Origin: Actinostola sp. cb2023
Lineage: Eukaryota > Cnidaria > Anthozoa > Actiniaria > Actinostolidae
Direction of reading: 5' to 3'
DNA: 64,000 bases
Assembly: GCA_033675265.1 (NCBI GenBank)
Contig: JAUJYZ010001448.1
Coordinates: 495,001 to 559,000, forward strand
Positions 26,855-37,969 of the stretch are shown in pieces (the stretch's first letter is position 1; every line of letters begins with the position of its first letter). Below the pieces are notes generated by a model. That model did no database searches and was not told the DNA's origin. It saw nothing but the letters and a program-made list of their open reading frames with translations. A program made the position numbers and the translations under genes.

Positions 26855-27778
26855 ATGGCTTCAAGTCGATTCGAAAATCTCGGCGCTTTCTCAGTAGAAG
26901 AATTTATAGAAGAACGAGAAAACGTAAACACAAGGAACAAGACAAAACAAAATGTCGCTTTGTTAGAGGAATTTCTTGTGTCAGTGAAAGACGAGAGACG
27001 AATGATGGAAGAAATACCTCCTCAAGAACTGAGCGTCTACCTTAGCGAATTTATTATTATGACAGTTCGTAAAAAGGATAACAAACTACGGATTTAGCAT
27101 CATGAAAGACCTCCAGTTCGAGCAAACTCGCAAAGCATTGCAGTCTAGCAAAAGGATCTAAATCGAAAAGAAAAAGGAAACAAGCCTACTGCCTCAGTCG
27201 CCTTAAGTGAAGACGATATAAAAGTGTTGTACGAGAAAGAACTACTAGGAACTGCAACACCGGAGGCTCTCCTAATAACATCTTATGGTTCAATAATACA
27301 GTTCACTTCGGTCTTCGTGGCTGCAAAGAACACATGTGTTGGGGCGACGTGAAGCAAAACCTTGTCGACTGGAGAAGAATATTTGGAATTGTAATGCGCA
27401 TTAGATCATTTTATGTATTGTGCGCAACATAAATTATTAAATTATTATAATTATAATTATTAAAGACAAACTAAAACTCGCACTGGAGACAATCCCAGGG
27501 ATGTTAGGGCGATAACTTCAAAAATGTTTTCCGTCCCTATCGCCGAAAAAGATCCAGTGTTTGCCTATAAATTATACGCCGAAAAAAGACCCGCCGAGAT
27601 GAAAAGTGACAAAGCGCCGTTTTATCTGGCCGTAAACAATGTCACCAAATCTGATTCAAGAAAACCATGGTTCAAAAAGTCTGCAGTAGGTGTAAACATT
27701 AATGAAGAAAATGTCAGAAAAAGCTGTACTTGGACCAAAGCTCAAAAACCACAGCGGTCGAAAAACAATGATTCAGAC
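26855..27778 (+). pseudogene. Crypton-like tyrosine recombinase relic (DUF3504-type)
   Basis: Cnidarian genomes carry many proteins with a phage-integrase-like tyrosine recombinase domain derived from Crypton elements. This copy starts at an ATG in a good context (AAAATGG). The N-terminal part has EEFIEERENVNTRNKTKQNV and LSEFI..VRKKD, then a deletion and frame change lead into YGFSIMKDLQFEQTRKALQS. After a stop the frame shifts again to VALSEDDIKVLYEKELLG and FGLRGCKEH, whose arginine fits the first catalytic arginine of the fold. About 75 bp of AT-rich sequence (27,391-27,466) splits GEEYLEL from RQTKTRTGDNPRDVRAI. The C-terminal part has DPVFAYKLYAEKRPAEM, FYLAVNN and NHSGRKTMIQT, the H-x-x-R box. 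The distal histidine and the nucleophile tyrosine are missing because the frame enters a 12-bp tandem repeat. At least two frameshifts, an internal deletion and the lost tyrosine make it non-functional. The family call is from motif memory. Confidence 0.8.
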
Positions 27779-27959
27779 TATATACTCTACTATATACTCT
27801 ACTATTTACTCTACTATATACTCTACTATATACTCTACTATATACTCTACTATATACTCTACTATATACTCTACTATATACTCTACTATATACTCTACTA
27901 TATACTCTACTATATACTCTACTATTTACTCTACTATATACTCTACTATATACTCTACT
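27779..27959. repeat. 12-bp minisatellite (TATATACTCTAC)n
   Basis: About fifteen copies, two of them with TATTTACTCTAC. It starts immediately after the codons MIQT of the recombinase relic, so it replaces the C-terminus. Frames stay open on both strands because 12 is divisible by three. Confidence 0.95.
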
Positions 27960-28089
27960 TAGGGCAGGCTTGTACGTAATCAATTTTAATAGTTCTTAAG
28001 AGCTAAAGTGTCTATTGTACGTCTACTCAGCTTTGTTGTAACAAACTGACATCCAATATACTGATGGCAAAGCGCTAATACTACACATC

Positions 28090-28123
28090 CATCTACTGTA
28101 CTAATATTGATATACAGTAGATG
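28090..28123. repeat. Hairpin CATCTACTGTA / TACAGTAGATG
   Basis: Perfect 11-bp arms with a 12-nt spacer. No flanking duplication identified. Confidence 0.7.
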
Positions 28124-28342
28124 CATTAAAGCGTACTCACGTTCCTTGTGATTCAGCTGTTCGTGTTATCTATTGTGGCTGTTTTTCTCTTCTTTAAAAC
28201 ACAATATTGTATACTTGATCGTTGTGTTCAAGACAAATTGAGAAAAACCTAAAGACATCGGCTTTTTATCGGCTTTTTTATGAGATTCAATATTCAATAT
28301 TCTAAGCGATCAACGTAAACGATCATACGTTAAAATGACACA

Positions 28343-28635
28343 TACAATCATTTGCAAAAATTCTGGCCGCCACGATATATCAATATATCAATATATCGGG
28401 TGCATTATGGGTAATTAAATAATCGAAAATTCCCCTTAAAGCGGGTTAACGCCAGCAAAGTTGGTAGAAATATTTAGTATAATGTTTGTTTTTGTCCTAC
28501 GTTTGTTGTTTGTAAATTTTGCTTCATTTAATAAGTAAGGAAACTCAAAATGTTATTATTTAATTACCCATAATGCACCCGATATACTGATATATTGATA
28601 TATCGTGGCGGCCAGAATTTTTGCAAATGACTATA
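28343..28635. mobile_element. TA-flanked MITE with about 70-bp arms, inserted in a minisatellite
   Basis: The arms TCATTTGCAAAAATTCTGGC ... and the complement ending GCCAGAATTTTTGCAAATGA enclose a roughly 150-bp centre; each arm also holds GATATATCAATATATC-type steps and GGGTGCATTATGGGTAATTA. With TA as the target duplication, excision joins GACACATATATCAATGTACG, exactly the sequence of the neighbouring 35-bp repeat. That supports both the boundaries and insertion into a pre-existing tandem array. Confidence 0.88.
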
Positions 28636-28705
28636 TATCAATGTACGATCATACGTTCGAATGACACATATATCAATGTACGATCATACGTTCGAATGAC
28701 ACATA
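28636..28705. repeat. 35-bp minisatellite interrupted by the MITE
   Basis: TCAATGTACGATCATACGTT plus CGAATGACACATATA occurs twice to the right of the MITE. A diverged unit (ACGATCATACGTTAAAATGA) lies on its left at about 28,318-28,342. Confidence 0.85.
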
Positions 28706-28918
28706 TATCAATATGGTATCAGGTCATTTCGCTTCTAAGTCTTTTCCGGCTTCCACTTTCAAAAGTCCGTTCGCCCCATCTTTCGCTTCTTAATTATGAC
28801 AGGTCCGTTCGCTTTTAATTTCAAGAAACATCGTGAAATACATTATATATGTTAAATACTTGATATCGTGAGAACAATAAATAAATTAATAATAAATAAC
28901 AAATAAATAAATAAATTG

Positions 28919-28979
<61 letters not shown>
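28919..28979. repeat. (ATT)n microsatellite, about 20 units
   Basis: Uninterrupted TTA/ATT run preceded by AAATAAATAAATAAATTG. Confidence 0.95.
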
Positions 28980-28981
<2 letters not shown>

Positions 28982-29194
28982 TCGATTTACGTGTTATTAA
29001 CCACAGAGTCTGTGATTCTTAAGACTGGGTAAGACTCGATTTACTACATATATTTTCAAACATTCAGAGTAAAGGCTTCTTCTGTAGGCAGTGTCTACAC
29101 GACAGAGTTTAAGCGAGCTTTGGGAGATTTCGATTGGGTTGTTATTAGCAGTGATCGCGGCAAAGCGAGTGTAGAGGTTGATTTTCCCAAGGGG

Positions 29195-30650
29195 TTATTT
29201 ACTCATTGGAAGCGAAAGCACTCTTGTGTGACTTCAGTACTTCAGTAACAAACAATCAAACCCAGAGATACCTTAAGTCCCTAGTTGGTGGATGCCCTTA
29301 TTTTGGTCACAAGAACATATGTGTTGTGCTTAAGAAAGCTTATTTTGAAGATAAGAAAGAAAATAAAAGTCTATTTCCCAAGCGTTACAGCGTTACTTTT
29401 TGGAAGCGAAAGCATTGTTGTGTGACTTGAATGTGACAACTTCCAACTCAGTAACCAAGCTACGCGATAACTAGTCCCAACTTTGGTGGATTCCCTTATT
29501 TTGGGCACAAAGCTAGAGGTTTGGCGCAGAGTAACTTTCATTGCGATCGCTCGAGGAATTGAGAGTTACGTTGGGCTCGAGTGCGAAGAGTTCTCAGCGA
29601 GTTTAGAGAGTTTACTCTTTGGAAGCGAAAGCACTGTTGTGTGACTGCCACTTTATTATTGACAAACAATCAAACTCCGCGATAACTTGTCCCTACTTTG
29701 GTGGATTTCCCTCATTAGTCGGGCTTCCTGTGTGGAAGCCCCGACTCTAAAAATGAGAAGCGTTCTTTGTCGTCGTCTTCGTCGTCGACCCCAAAAAGCA
29801 CGCATGCGCCCTGTCGGCCGCTAAGATAATCACCGACCAACAACATGATCTTATATATCAACACGAGACATCGCACATCGTCCTCTTTCTTCAGAAACCT
29901 TGTCGAAGGAAGGTTAATATGTCGTCTTGTTTAAGCTTATATTTGTATTTGGTATGGATATATTTATGGCACCAAATAAACTATTGTCATTTCTATGATT
30001 CGCTGAGTTTGTGAAATCGATTTTACAAAGAAAGCAGTTCTACCGAGTCATGCATAATCACCCAAGGCTCTAACAACATGGTTTCTTCACAAACCTTGTC
30101 AGTTGGAGGAAGGTTACTAGTATGTCGTCTTGTTTTTTATTATTTTTCTCCGTACGCGTCAACGTCGAGCTAAAGCCGAAGGAGACATAAAGTCTGGCCA
30201 AGAAAGATTAGAAAGCACAAACCAATCAGGGAAAGCACCAGAGGTCAAGGGGCCAAAATATAAGTGTTTATTCGTCTAAATCTAAATTTAGATTGAAACA
30301 GGACGCTCTAGTAACATGAAGTATATACTGTAAAGTTCGCAGTCTACTGAAATTGCAAGGAAATATTAAAGCATGTTCAGTATCGAGCTCGAGTCACGCA
30401 ACGACGAGCAACCAAAAACTGTTTCAATCGCACTATATAAGATATCTATATTTAGCTCAAATAGGTTACATTTCATTTAGAAGCCCGACTTCACGCTAGA
30501 AGAGCGTCTAGTTTTATGCACAAAACATGTGCATGTTGTGCTTAATAAAGCGTATTTTGAAGATAAGAAAAAAATAAAAGTATATTCCAAGCGTTATTTG
30601 ACTCTTTGGAAGCGAAAGCAGTCTTAGTATAGTGTTGTGTGATTTGAATG
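29195..30650. repeat. Cluster of imperfect direct repeats (CTTTGGAAGCGAAAGCA type)
   Basis: TTGGAAGCGAAAGCA followed by GTTGTGTGACTT recurs near 29,207, 29,400, 29,620 and 30,608. Pieces such as GATAACTTGTCCCTACTTTGG and TTGAAGATAAGAAA recur between them (29,340 and 30,553). A GGGCTTCC hairpin lies at about 29,714-29,743, and CAAACCTTGTC..GAAGGTTA..TATGTCGTCTTG is duplicated near 29,900 and 30,090. The segment looks like decayed copies of one element of about 200 bp. No coding domain is recognised. Confidence 0.6.
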
Positions 30651-31144
30651 CTCAGTGTTTACAATGCCCTGAGATGCGAAAATTGCTCACTTTCTAGATC
30701 AATCACTAAAGGTTTTGAATCAGGCTAACTATTTTATATATTGGATACTACTGCAGCATTTCGTATTTTTGTGGTTTCCGTGGTTATTAATTTACCTCAA
30801 TGGTTTTGCGCTTTACCTATAGTTTCTAATATTGACAATAAAGGCGAAATTATTTAGTACTATTAAACAGACGCCGTCTTTGTTTACAAGAAACTTCCCA
30901 GTTGGTCTTCCTGTGCAGCTTGTCTATATAAGGAGGGCCGATTGCTTAATAATCCAATCAGAATTCGAGTAGTGAATTCATTCTTGTTTTGAATTTTATA
31001 ATTAACGGAAACTCAAAGCGAATAACCGTTGACTGTAAAGGTCAAGGTTTTTAGTTCTTCTTATGTTAGCGAAATACAAATGATTACTGTCCAATTCTTC
31101 AAACTCTTATGTTGTAGCCAAAGGGTCTGGATAGCAGCAAACTT
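30651..31144. other. AT-rich stretch, nothing recognised
   Basis: No tandem repeat, inverted ends or coding signal that I can support. Confidence 0.5.
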
Positions 31145-31300
31145 ACATAAATTTTAAGAAATAACACGATAACTTTGAAATTACAAGACATGTTTCGGCA
31201 GTGACTACTGCCATCTTCAGTACTGAAGATGGCCGGTACGCACTGCCGAAACATGTCTTGTAATTTCAAAGTTATCGTGTTATTTCTTAAAATCTTATGT
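31145..31300. mobile_element. Head-to-head inverted pair of a retroelement-end-like sequence
   Basis: Two arms of about 75 bp are near-perfect complements meeting at TCTTCAGTACTGAAGA (31,214-31,229). Each arm, read outward, gives CTGAAGATGG, a stem-loop, then GAAACATGTCTTGTAATTTC. On the minus strand the stem is perfect (GGCAGT, loop AGTC, ACTGCC). The order CTGAAGA-stem-GAAAC-AT-GTC resembles the small hammerhead-type core at ends of Penelope-like retroelements, but one extra U before the stem departs from the canonical core, so activity is doubtful. Confidence 0.6.
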
Positions 31301-31387
31301 TATAGAATACACGTATTTCGCATATTTGTACAGTATTTTCAGTCAGTTCGGACATCAATAAGTATATCAAATCCCGGGATCAAACCT

Positions 31388-31413
31388 AACTTAACCTAAC
31401 CTAACCTAACCTA
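31388..31413. repeat. Short (CCTAA)n run
   Basis: Four to five CCTAA units in a row, complement TTAGG. Too short and internal to be called a telomere. Confidence 0.7.
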
Positions 31414-31456
31414 TTTATATTCCTATTTATATTATATATTATATATTATTTATTAT

Positions 31457-31910
<454 letters not shown>

Positions 31911-32860
31911 TATTTTGGAAGATCGTTTTTGAAGCTCAATAAATTCGCAGATCGTGTTTTATCGCGGGTCTAAAACCCGATAAAACACTCCTGCTTGTTT
32001 ATTAAACATCGGGAATGATTTGTCACAAGTAGTCAACTAGAATTTCTCTGGCACGCCCCCACATTCTAGTACATACAAACATGGGCTCAAATTCAAGGTT
32101 TTTTGCAATTTTCCTCGTATAAATGCATATAACTAAAAAGTTAACGACGGATTTAGTTTGTTTGATCTTTCATGGACCATATTATTTGGTTATAATTGAA
32201 ATTCGATGCAAAAAAGTACCGTATTTTTTTAGTTGAATGGGTCTACCTTACAAGAGAATTGGCGTGACATGACCTCAAACTGGCCTGTCAGCCCACATAA
32301 ATAGCTTTTATTGAAACTACACAGGCCTAGTCACGAAATTAACTACGGATTAGCATAGCCCGCGCTTTTATGGACATTTTGATACCAAATACATGTTAGT
32401 TCGTAAAATTTTCGCACCGTATTTCGGCCAGTTTACAGAGTATATACACAACAGCCTCGAAGCTCTTCCTAGTATTTATATCTATTGATCATTGTATTAT
32501 TTTGACTCGATGTAAACTACTGGGGATTCAAAAGTATGATGTGTCAGGCTTCTCTGGTGTTGTTAGTATGACTATTGATAACAGCTTGTGCCTTCGCCGT
32601 TGCACAAACAAAACTGATGAATCTGAGGGAACTGATAGCGGGTGAAAATACTCAATGCAAAGCAGTGGTGAACCCTTTTTCCATGCACAATTAATGTAAC
32701 AAGTAAGTGTTGTATATGTCGATGTATTAATCAGATCTAATCACGGCATGAAATTATAAAAGCAATAATCTATGACTGATTTGGGGATTTCGTGGAGGGG
32801 GAGGGGAGGGGGTCAAGCGAAAATATAAATTAAACTGAAGTACATATTGCATATTATATA
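31911..32860. other. Non-repetitive stretch, no gene recognised
   Basis: No usable open frame or element end. A purine-rich GGGGAGGGG piece lies near 32,790-32,815. Confidence 0.5.
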
Positions 32861-33019
32861 TACACCTAATTTCAAAAACGTTGTCCAATAATAATCAAAA
32901 AAGCCAAATAGGATTTCATTAAAAGACAAAAGAAGTGCACTCAAGCTGAACTGTTTCTTTTGTCTTTTTGAATGAATTCGTATTTGGCTATTTGGACAAC
33001 GTTTATGAAATTAGGTGTA
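32861..33019. mobile_element. 159-bp TA-flanked MITE, copy 2
   Basis: Same length and sequence as 862-1,020 with one visible change in the right arm (CGTTTATG for CGTTTTTG). Flanked by TA. The 65-codon open frame that crosses its right end is incidental. Confidence 0.92.
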
Positions 33020-34848
33020 TAATATTAATATACCGAAGTGAAAAACAATCAGAAACTGACAGGAAAAAAAGAAGAATAAGAATTCGAAGGGATTCGCAGG
33101 GACTAGGACCGAAAAGACCAAATGTTCCAATTTGTAGGCAAATCTTTTCCGATGAGTACGTATAGTTTCTTCTATTGTACTCGAATATACTAGTATTAAT
33201 TATAATATAATATATACTTTTCTCAAATTTGTAAAAAAAAATATTCTAATTCATTTTTGTTGTGGGCCAAATTGGAAACCAGTTTGCATTTGTTTGTACT
33301 CACTGAATTTGTCACCCACGTGAAGTAAAGTATATGTATGTATGTGTGCATGTATGTATGTACGTATTGTCATGGCCATGTACTACATGAACCACACTGT
33401 AATTACGTCTATACACACATTGGAACCCTAAAGATGAGCGCGTGGTAGGAAAGCTCGGTTTATTTTAGAAATGAATGCTAAGTCGATTTGTAAAAGATTG
33501 ACTGATTACGAATTACAACAAAATCAAAACACACTACTTCACTCTTGGTACCGTGTTCTTTACTGACAGTCTTGTGTAAAAGCTAGGAATAAGCCGGGTG
33601 ATATTGAGGTTATATGACTTATATCTTAAGCTAAATCCATTAGTTTTAAATCAAAGTTAACATAAAAGGAAAAACTCTTTGGTTTATATTTGGCTGCAAA
33701 CTTTACACTTCGAAAAGGAAAACCGCAACCTCGAACTTATGCTATTGTGCATGCGCATATCTTTGTTGGTGATTGGCCAGTATGAATGACCTACTTATAT
33801 GTTCCTGGGGCGATGTAGAGTGCGCCATCAGCGCGAAGATTATTGGTTCCTTTGATGGTTGCTTATAGAACACTAATGTAGCGAGCAAAAAATATCCTAC
33901 AGCCTAATGTTTGTTTTCTATATGTAGAATATATATTTACAAACATAAGAGTAATGAAACTGCACTTCATTTTAGCCAAAGCAATATTAGATTTCGCCCC
34001 TTTTTAAAAAGCAATCTCATCAAATAAAAATCCATTAAACATTTGAAATTATTTTGTTCTGTTCTACGATCATTCGTTACATTACTCAATGAAGTTTCTC
34101 ACAAAAGCAAGGTTTATATCGCGCCCATTCTAATAGCATCATACGGAAATAGCTAAGAAAGAGTTGACGAAAATAAACTTATAAGTTTCTAGCGCTTTGT
34201 AAATGTATCGACTTTGTACATCACCCACACTAGATAAAATGTTCATATTTTCTACCTGTGGTTGCTTGTGTACACCATGCTAACGCAAAGCCATTCATGT
34301 GTTTAGTGTAGCACTGGTTACCAATGAATTCGTGTTCAGTTTTGTAGTGAAGTCAAAAGATAGAAATCTTACCTTTTGGATTCGTGCTTTCCGGTACCGG
34401 AGGAGACTCAAATGAAGACGTGAATCAAATCACATACAATGATTTTAATGAACAAAGTCCAACTAAGAGGTTCGTTTCAGATAAATCGCCGCTGGCTCCA
34501 ATATGGCCACGGGCGGTCTTGATTCGATCACTAACATGTTTATTGTCTGCCGCTATTCATGTTTATGAACAATAGATGGTACACGAATTATATCTCGTAA
34601 ATGTTTATTTACTAAGAGTGTCTTTGTAAGATGCTCAGTCACTGATTTGGTACAAGAAACGCTGATGGTTTGCGACAAAAGGTTCGTGTGTGTAGATAAT
34701 AATCGATCTGTCTACTAGTCCTTTATATCAAATTACATCTAATACTTCTGTACAAATGAAAAGAGAATCAATAAATACAAATACAAATTCCATCTAGTAG
34801 ACAAAGACTAACCTGTGGTGGGAGTGGGGCTCAACGATTAGACGACCT
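33020..34848. other. AT-rich stretch with minor microsatellites
   Basis: Contains (TATG)n at about 33,335-33,364. The open frame at 34,384-34,575 starts with GTG and has no recognisable domain. Nothing else is supported. Confidence 0.5.
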
Positions 34849-34854
34849 CCCCCC

Positions 34855-34886
<32 letters not shown>
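34849..34886. repeat. Poly-C run joined to (CA)n
   Basis: About 22 C residues followed by eight CA units; length is likely unstable. Confidence 0.9.
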
Positions 34887-35220
34887 TAAACAGGACCTTG
34901 CTAGGTAAAGCATACAATGTCACTACCCAAATCCCCTGATATTTCAACAAAAAAATCGGCCATCTCATTTTGAAGGTCACTGGAATTCGCTTAGCCGCAA
35001 TGTTCTTGTTTAGTACAAGACATTCATGAAGAATATGAAAATAGAAACCCCCATGATCCTTCAGGATCGCACCTTTCTACCATTTCGGTGTAATATTACA
35101 TTAGGTGTAATAGGTGTAATATACCTTTTCCTAAGGCTACAAACTTCTCTTTTCGTCATAGTTCCATGTTGGATTTCCCACGTGCACATTATTCATGTGC
35201 TTGCTTATTTAGCTCTACTT

Positions 35221-35440
<220 letters not shown>

Positions 35441-35446
35441 GTATAG

Positions 35447-35466
35447 GTAATCATACGTATGATTAC
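35447..35466. repeat. Perfect 20-bp palindrome
   Basis: GTAATCATACGTATGATTAC is self-complementary and sits 6 bp from the AAT tract. Confidence 0.85.
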
Positions 35467-36246
35467 TTATTAATAACATAGATGCAAAAATTTAGCGAAA
35501 ATTAGACAGCAAAGGACACACGAAAACAAGCATGCACGTAGCGAAGTACTCGTTTATTTGACATCAAATTAATCGACACTACAACACAACAACTATAGTA
35601 CATAATGATTGTAGCAACAAACAGTAATAAGTACAAAGGCTGTTCATCGTTTTTAGAAAGTTGAAACGAGTACAAAACTCTGATTTTCTATTCCCGAAAG
35701 CTCAAAAGTTTGATCCTCAGACCTCAGTTTTTAATTGAGAGTTCATTCACGCACTCAGAGAGAAATTCGACCAAACTTACTGTAAATCACTGGATATCCT
35801 TGATTACTTTCCTGACCACTCAAACCAAAGTTGCCAATACTCATTAATTTGTAGAAGTTTGAAGTACCTTTTGCTTACAAGAGCCAACAAAGTTCTTCAT
35901 TTATCACGTACATGTAGTTTTCAGTTTTCCTTTCTAGAGAAGGCTCCCCCGTCAACTTTCATGTCGAGTCTATAAAATGGTGAAAATGTTGTTTTTGGTG
36001 CTTGTTAACTCCAGAATAACAGGCAGCGAGTCCTTCTTTCCATTCTTTCTGTCTTTTGTACTGCATAACATTGATTTTTCAGTGATTTTGGTAGCGTTTT
36101 TCAACCCTTTTTTGGCAAAGATCCGCCATCTTGAAATTTTTGAAATTCTGTGAATTTTCTGTTGCCATGGAAACCACTGTAATGTGATTGGCTAAAATTA
36201 TTTTCTATTGTTTATTAGCCAATCAAAAGCGAAATTTTGTTTGTAA
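35467..36246. other. Non-repetitive stretch, no gene recognised
   Basis: Only short frames. GATTGGCTAA and TTAGCCAATC near 36,188 and 36,217 form a small inverted pair. Confidence 0.45.
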
Positions 36247-36298
36247 TTTGCACTGTGTTACACTTTTTTGCACTGTGTTACACTTTTTTGCACAGTGT
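36247..36298. repeat. 20-bp tandem repeat, about 2.5 copies
   Basis: GCACTGTGTTACACTTTTTT repeated, last copy GCACAGTG. Confidence 0.9.
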
Positions 36299-36359
36299 TT
36301 AGAATAAATAGCAAAGCTCTCAGTCAATCAAAATCGAGTAATTTTTGCATCTATATTAT

Positions 36360-36776
36360 AAAAAAATAAAAATAAAAAAAAAAAAATAAAAATAAAAATA
36401 AAAATAAAAATAAAAATAAAAATAAAAATAAAAATAAAAATAAAAATAAAAATAAAAATAAAAATAAAAATAAAAATAAAAATAAAAATTAAAATTAAAA
36501 TTAAAATAAAAATAAAATTAAAATTAAAATTAAAATTAAAATTAAAATTAAAATTAAAATTAAAATTAAAATTAAAATTAAAATTAAAATTAAAATTAAA
36601 ATTAAAATTAAAATTAAAATTAAAATTAAAATTAAAATTAAAATTAAAATTAAAATTAAAATTAAAATTAAAATTAAAATTAAAATTAAAATTAAAATTA
36701 AAATTAAAATTAAAATTAAAATTAAAATTAAAATTAAAATTAAAATTAAAATTAAAATTAAAATTAAAATTAAAAT
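36360..36776. repeat. AAAAT then AAAATT array (first)
   Basis: Pentamer AAAAT repeats (about 36,377-36,487) pass through a short mixed zone into a long hexamer AAAATT array ending at 36,776. Long minus-strand frames (FNFN..., ILIL...) are artefacts. Confidence 0.97.
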
Positions 36777-36890
36777 TCGCTGATAGTTTCTTTGCTTGGA
36801 CTTCAAAATAATTCTTCATGTCATTATTAAGGCCCGTTTACACGGGCGATTTTTGTTGCAATTTCATGCAATTTTTCTTCATTTTTACAC

Positions 36891-36920
36891 ACACACTTTT
36901 GTTGATCAACAAAAGTGTGT
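36891..36920. repeat. Perfect 30-bp palindrome between the two A/T-rich arrays
   Basis: ACACACTTTTGTTGA and TCAACAAAAGTGTGT are exact complements with no spacer. Just upstream lies GGCCCGTTTACACGGGC, a short hairpin. Confidence 0.9.
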
Positions 36921-36923
36921 AAA

Positions 36924-37199
36924 AAATAAAAAATAAAAATAAAAATAAAAATAAAAATAAAAATTAAAAATAAAAATAAAAATTAAAATTAAAATTAAAA
37001 TTAAAATTAAAATTAAAATTAAAATTAAAATTAAAATTAAAATTAAAATTAAAATTAAAATTAAAATTAAAATTAAAATTAAAATTAAAATTAAAATTAA
37101 AATTAAAATTAAAATTAAAATTAAAATTAAAATTAAAATTAAAATTTAAATTTAAATTAAAATTAAAATTAAAATTAAAATTAAAATAATTAAAATAAA
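36924..37199. repeat. AAAAT then AAAATT array (second)
   Basis: Repeats the same order as the first array: pentamers first, then hexamers, with an AAATTT slip near 37,143. It lies on the 3' side of the LINE relic that is on the minus strand. Confidence 0.97.
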
Positions 37200-37252
37200 G
37201 CACGCGGACTTCGCATCCTATGGCCAATCATAGCGCGCGCGTTATATCATAG

Positions 37253-37520
37253 TTATTTTATAAAGCTAACTGTATTAATGTGACGTATCTTTTTAGGTAG
37301 TCTGTTCCATAGATTAGGGGCTGCAACTACAAATGCCATGTCCCCTAAGGTATCTTTCGTTTTATATCTTGGTGGAACCAGGATAACCTCATTGCTCATT
37401 CTAAGGTTATAACAGCTCACACAGGCACTTTGGAGCAACGACATGTAGTGCTTTGAATGTGATCAAAAGTACTTTGAACAAGACTGATTGGCAACCAATG
37501 AAGATTACAAAAGTCTGAGC
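37253..37520 (-). pseudogene. LINE ORF2 C-terminal relic (jockey/CR1/L2-like)
   Basis: This is the extreme C-terminus of the reverse-transcriptase polyprotein of a non-LTR retrotransposon. Reading on the minus strand, LHWLPISLVQ appears first, then after a frame change VLLITFKALHVVAPKCLCEL, then PPRYKTKDTLGDMAFVVAAP and NLWNRLPKKIRH. The series LHWLP - TFKALH - APxxL - LGDxAF - AAPxLWNxLPxxIR is the hallmark of the region after the reverse transcriptase in this group. It ends at a stop after SFIK, earlier than usual, and has at least one frameshift. Everything upstream is missing, so it is a 5'-truncated dead copy. The A/T-rich hexamer arrays start about 50 bp beyond its stop and might derive from its tail. 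Confidence 0.82.
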
Positions 37521-37665
37521 TGGTGAGCTTTGTTGGTATACGTAACCCTCTGAACTATTTTATGTCCATGAAGACCTTCGAGAATAATGTGGAGAGATGC
37601 ACCGATAATGATAGTGAAAGGTTGCAGCATACAATACAAGGAAAAGCAAGATATGTGATAACCTG

Positions 37666-37866
37666 TTTTAGTAGAATTACACAGGTGATTATAGAAAATC
37701 AAGCGCGCTGATTGGTCGAGAACTTCGGACTATTTATCGATAGTTACCTACAGCATTTTGACAAAATGGCTGCCAGCTTTTGAAATATGAAATAAAAAAA
37801 TATTTTCTTTAAAATGCTTATTTATTTTTATTTTTTCAAATAATCACCTGTGTAATTCTACTAAAA
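37666..37866. mobile_element. About 200-bp inverted-repeat element (TTTTAGTAGAATTACACAGG ends)
   Basis: TTTTAGTAGAATTACACAGG near 37,666 and its complement ending at 37,866 are exact over about 27 bp (through GTGATTAT). The interior is AT-rich, with CAAAATGGCTGCCAGC. Confidence 0.8.
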
Positions 37867-37969
37867 CAATTAGTCACCTCAGGCTCAGTGAATAGCAGTG
37901 ATAATAACATCGACTTTGTCTCGGTTATTATTCACCGATATTCACCTCGCCTTTGGTGACTAATTGTTA
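37864..37969. mobile_element. About 105-bp palindromic MITE (AACAATTAGTCACC ends)
   Basis: AACAATTAGTCACC and GGTGACTAATTGTT bound it; inner pairs include GTGATAATAACATCGA against TCGGTTATTATTCACC and GGTGAATATC-type steps. This palindrome type (CACTGAGCCTGAGGTGAC) is very common in coral DNA as I remember it. Confidence 0.8.

Noticed and set aside
31388..31413. Telomere or interstitial telomere (CCTAA)n
   Set aside because: Only four to five pentamers, while cnidarian telomeres are expected to be TTAGGG; embedded next to a LINE end.
34384..34575. 63-codon frame MLSGTGGDSNEDVNQ...
   Set aside because: Needs a GTG start, short, no known domain.
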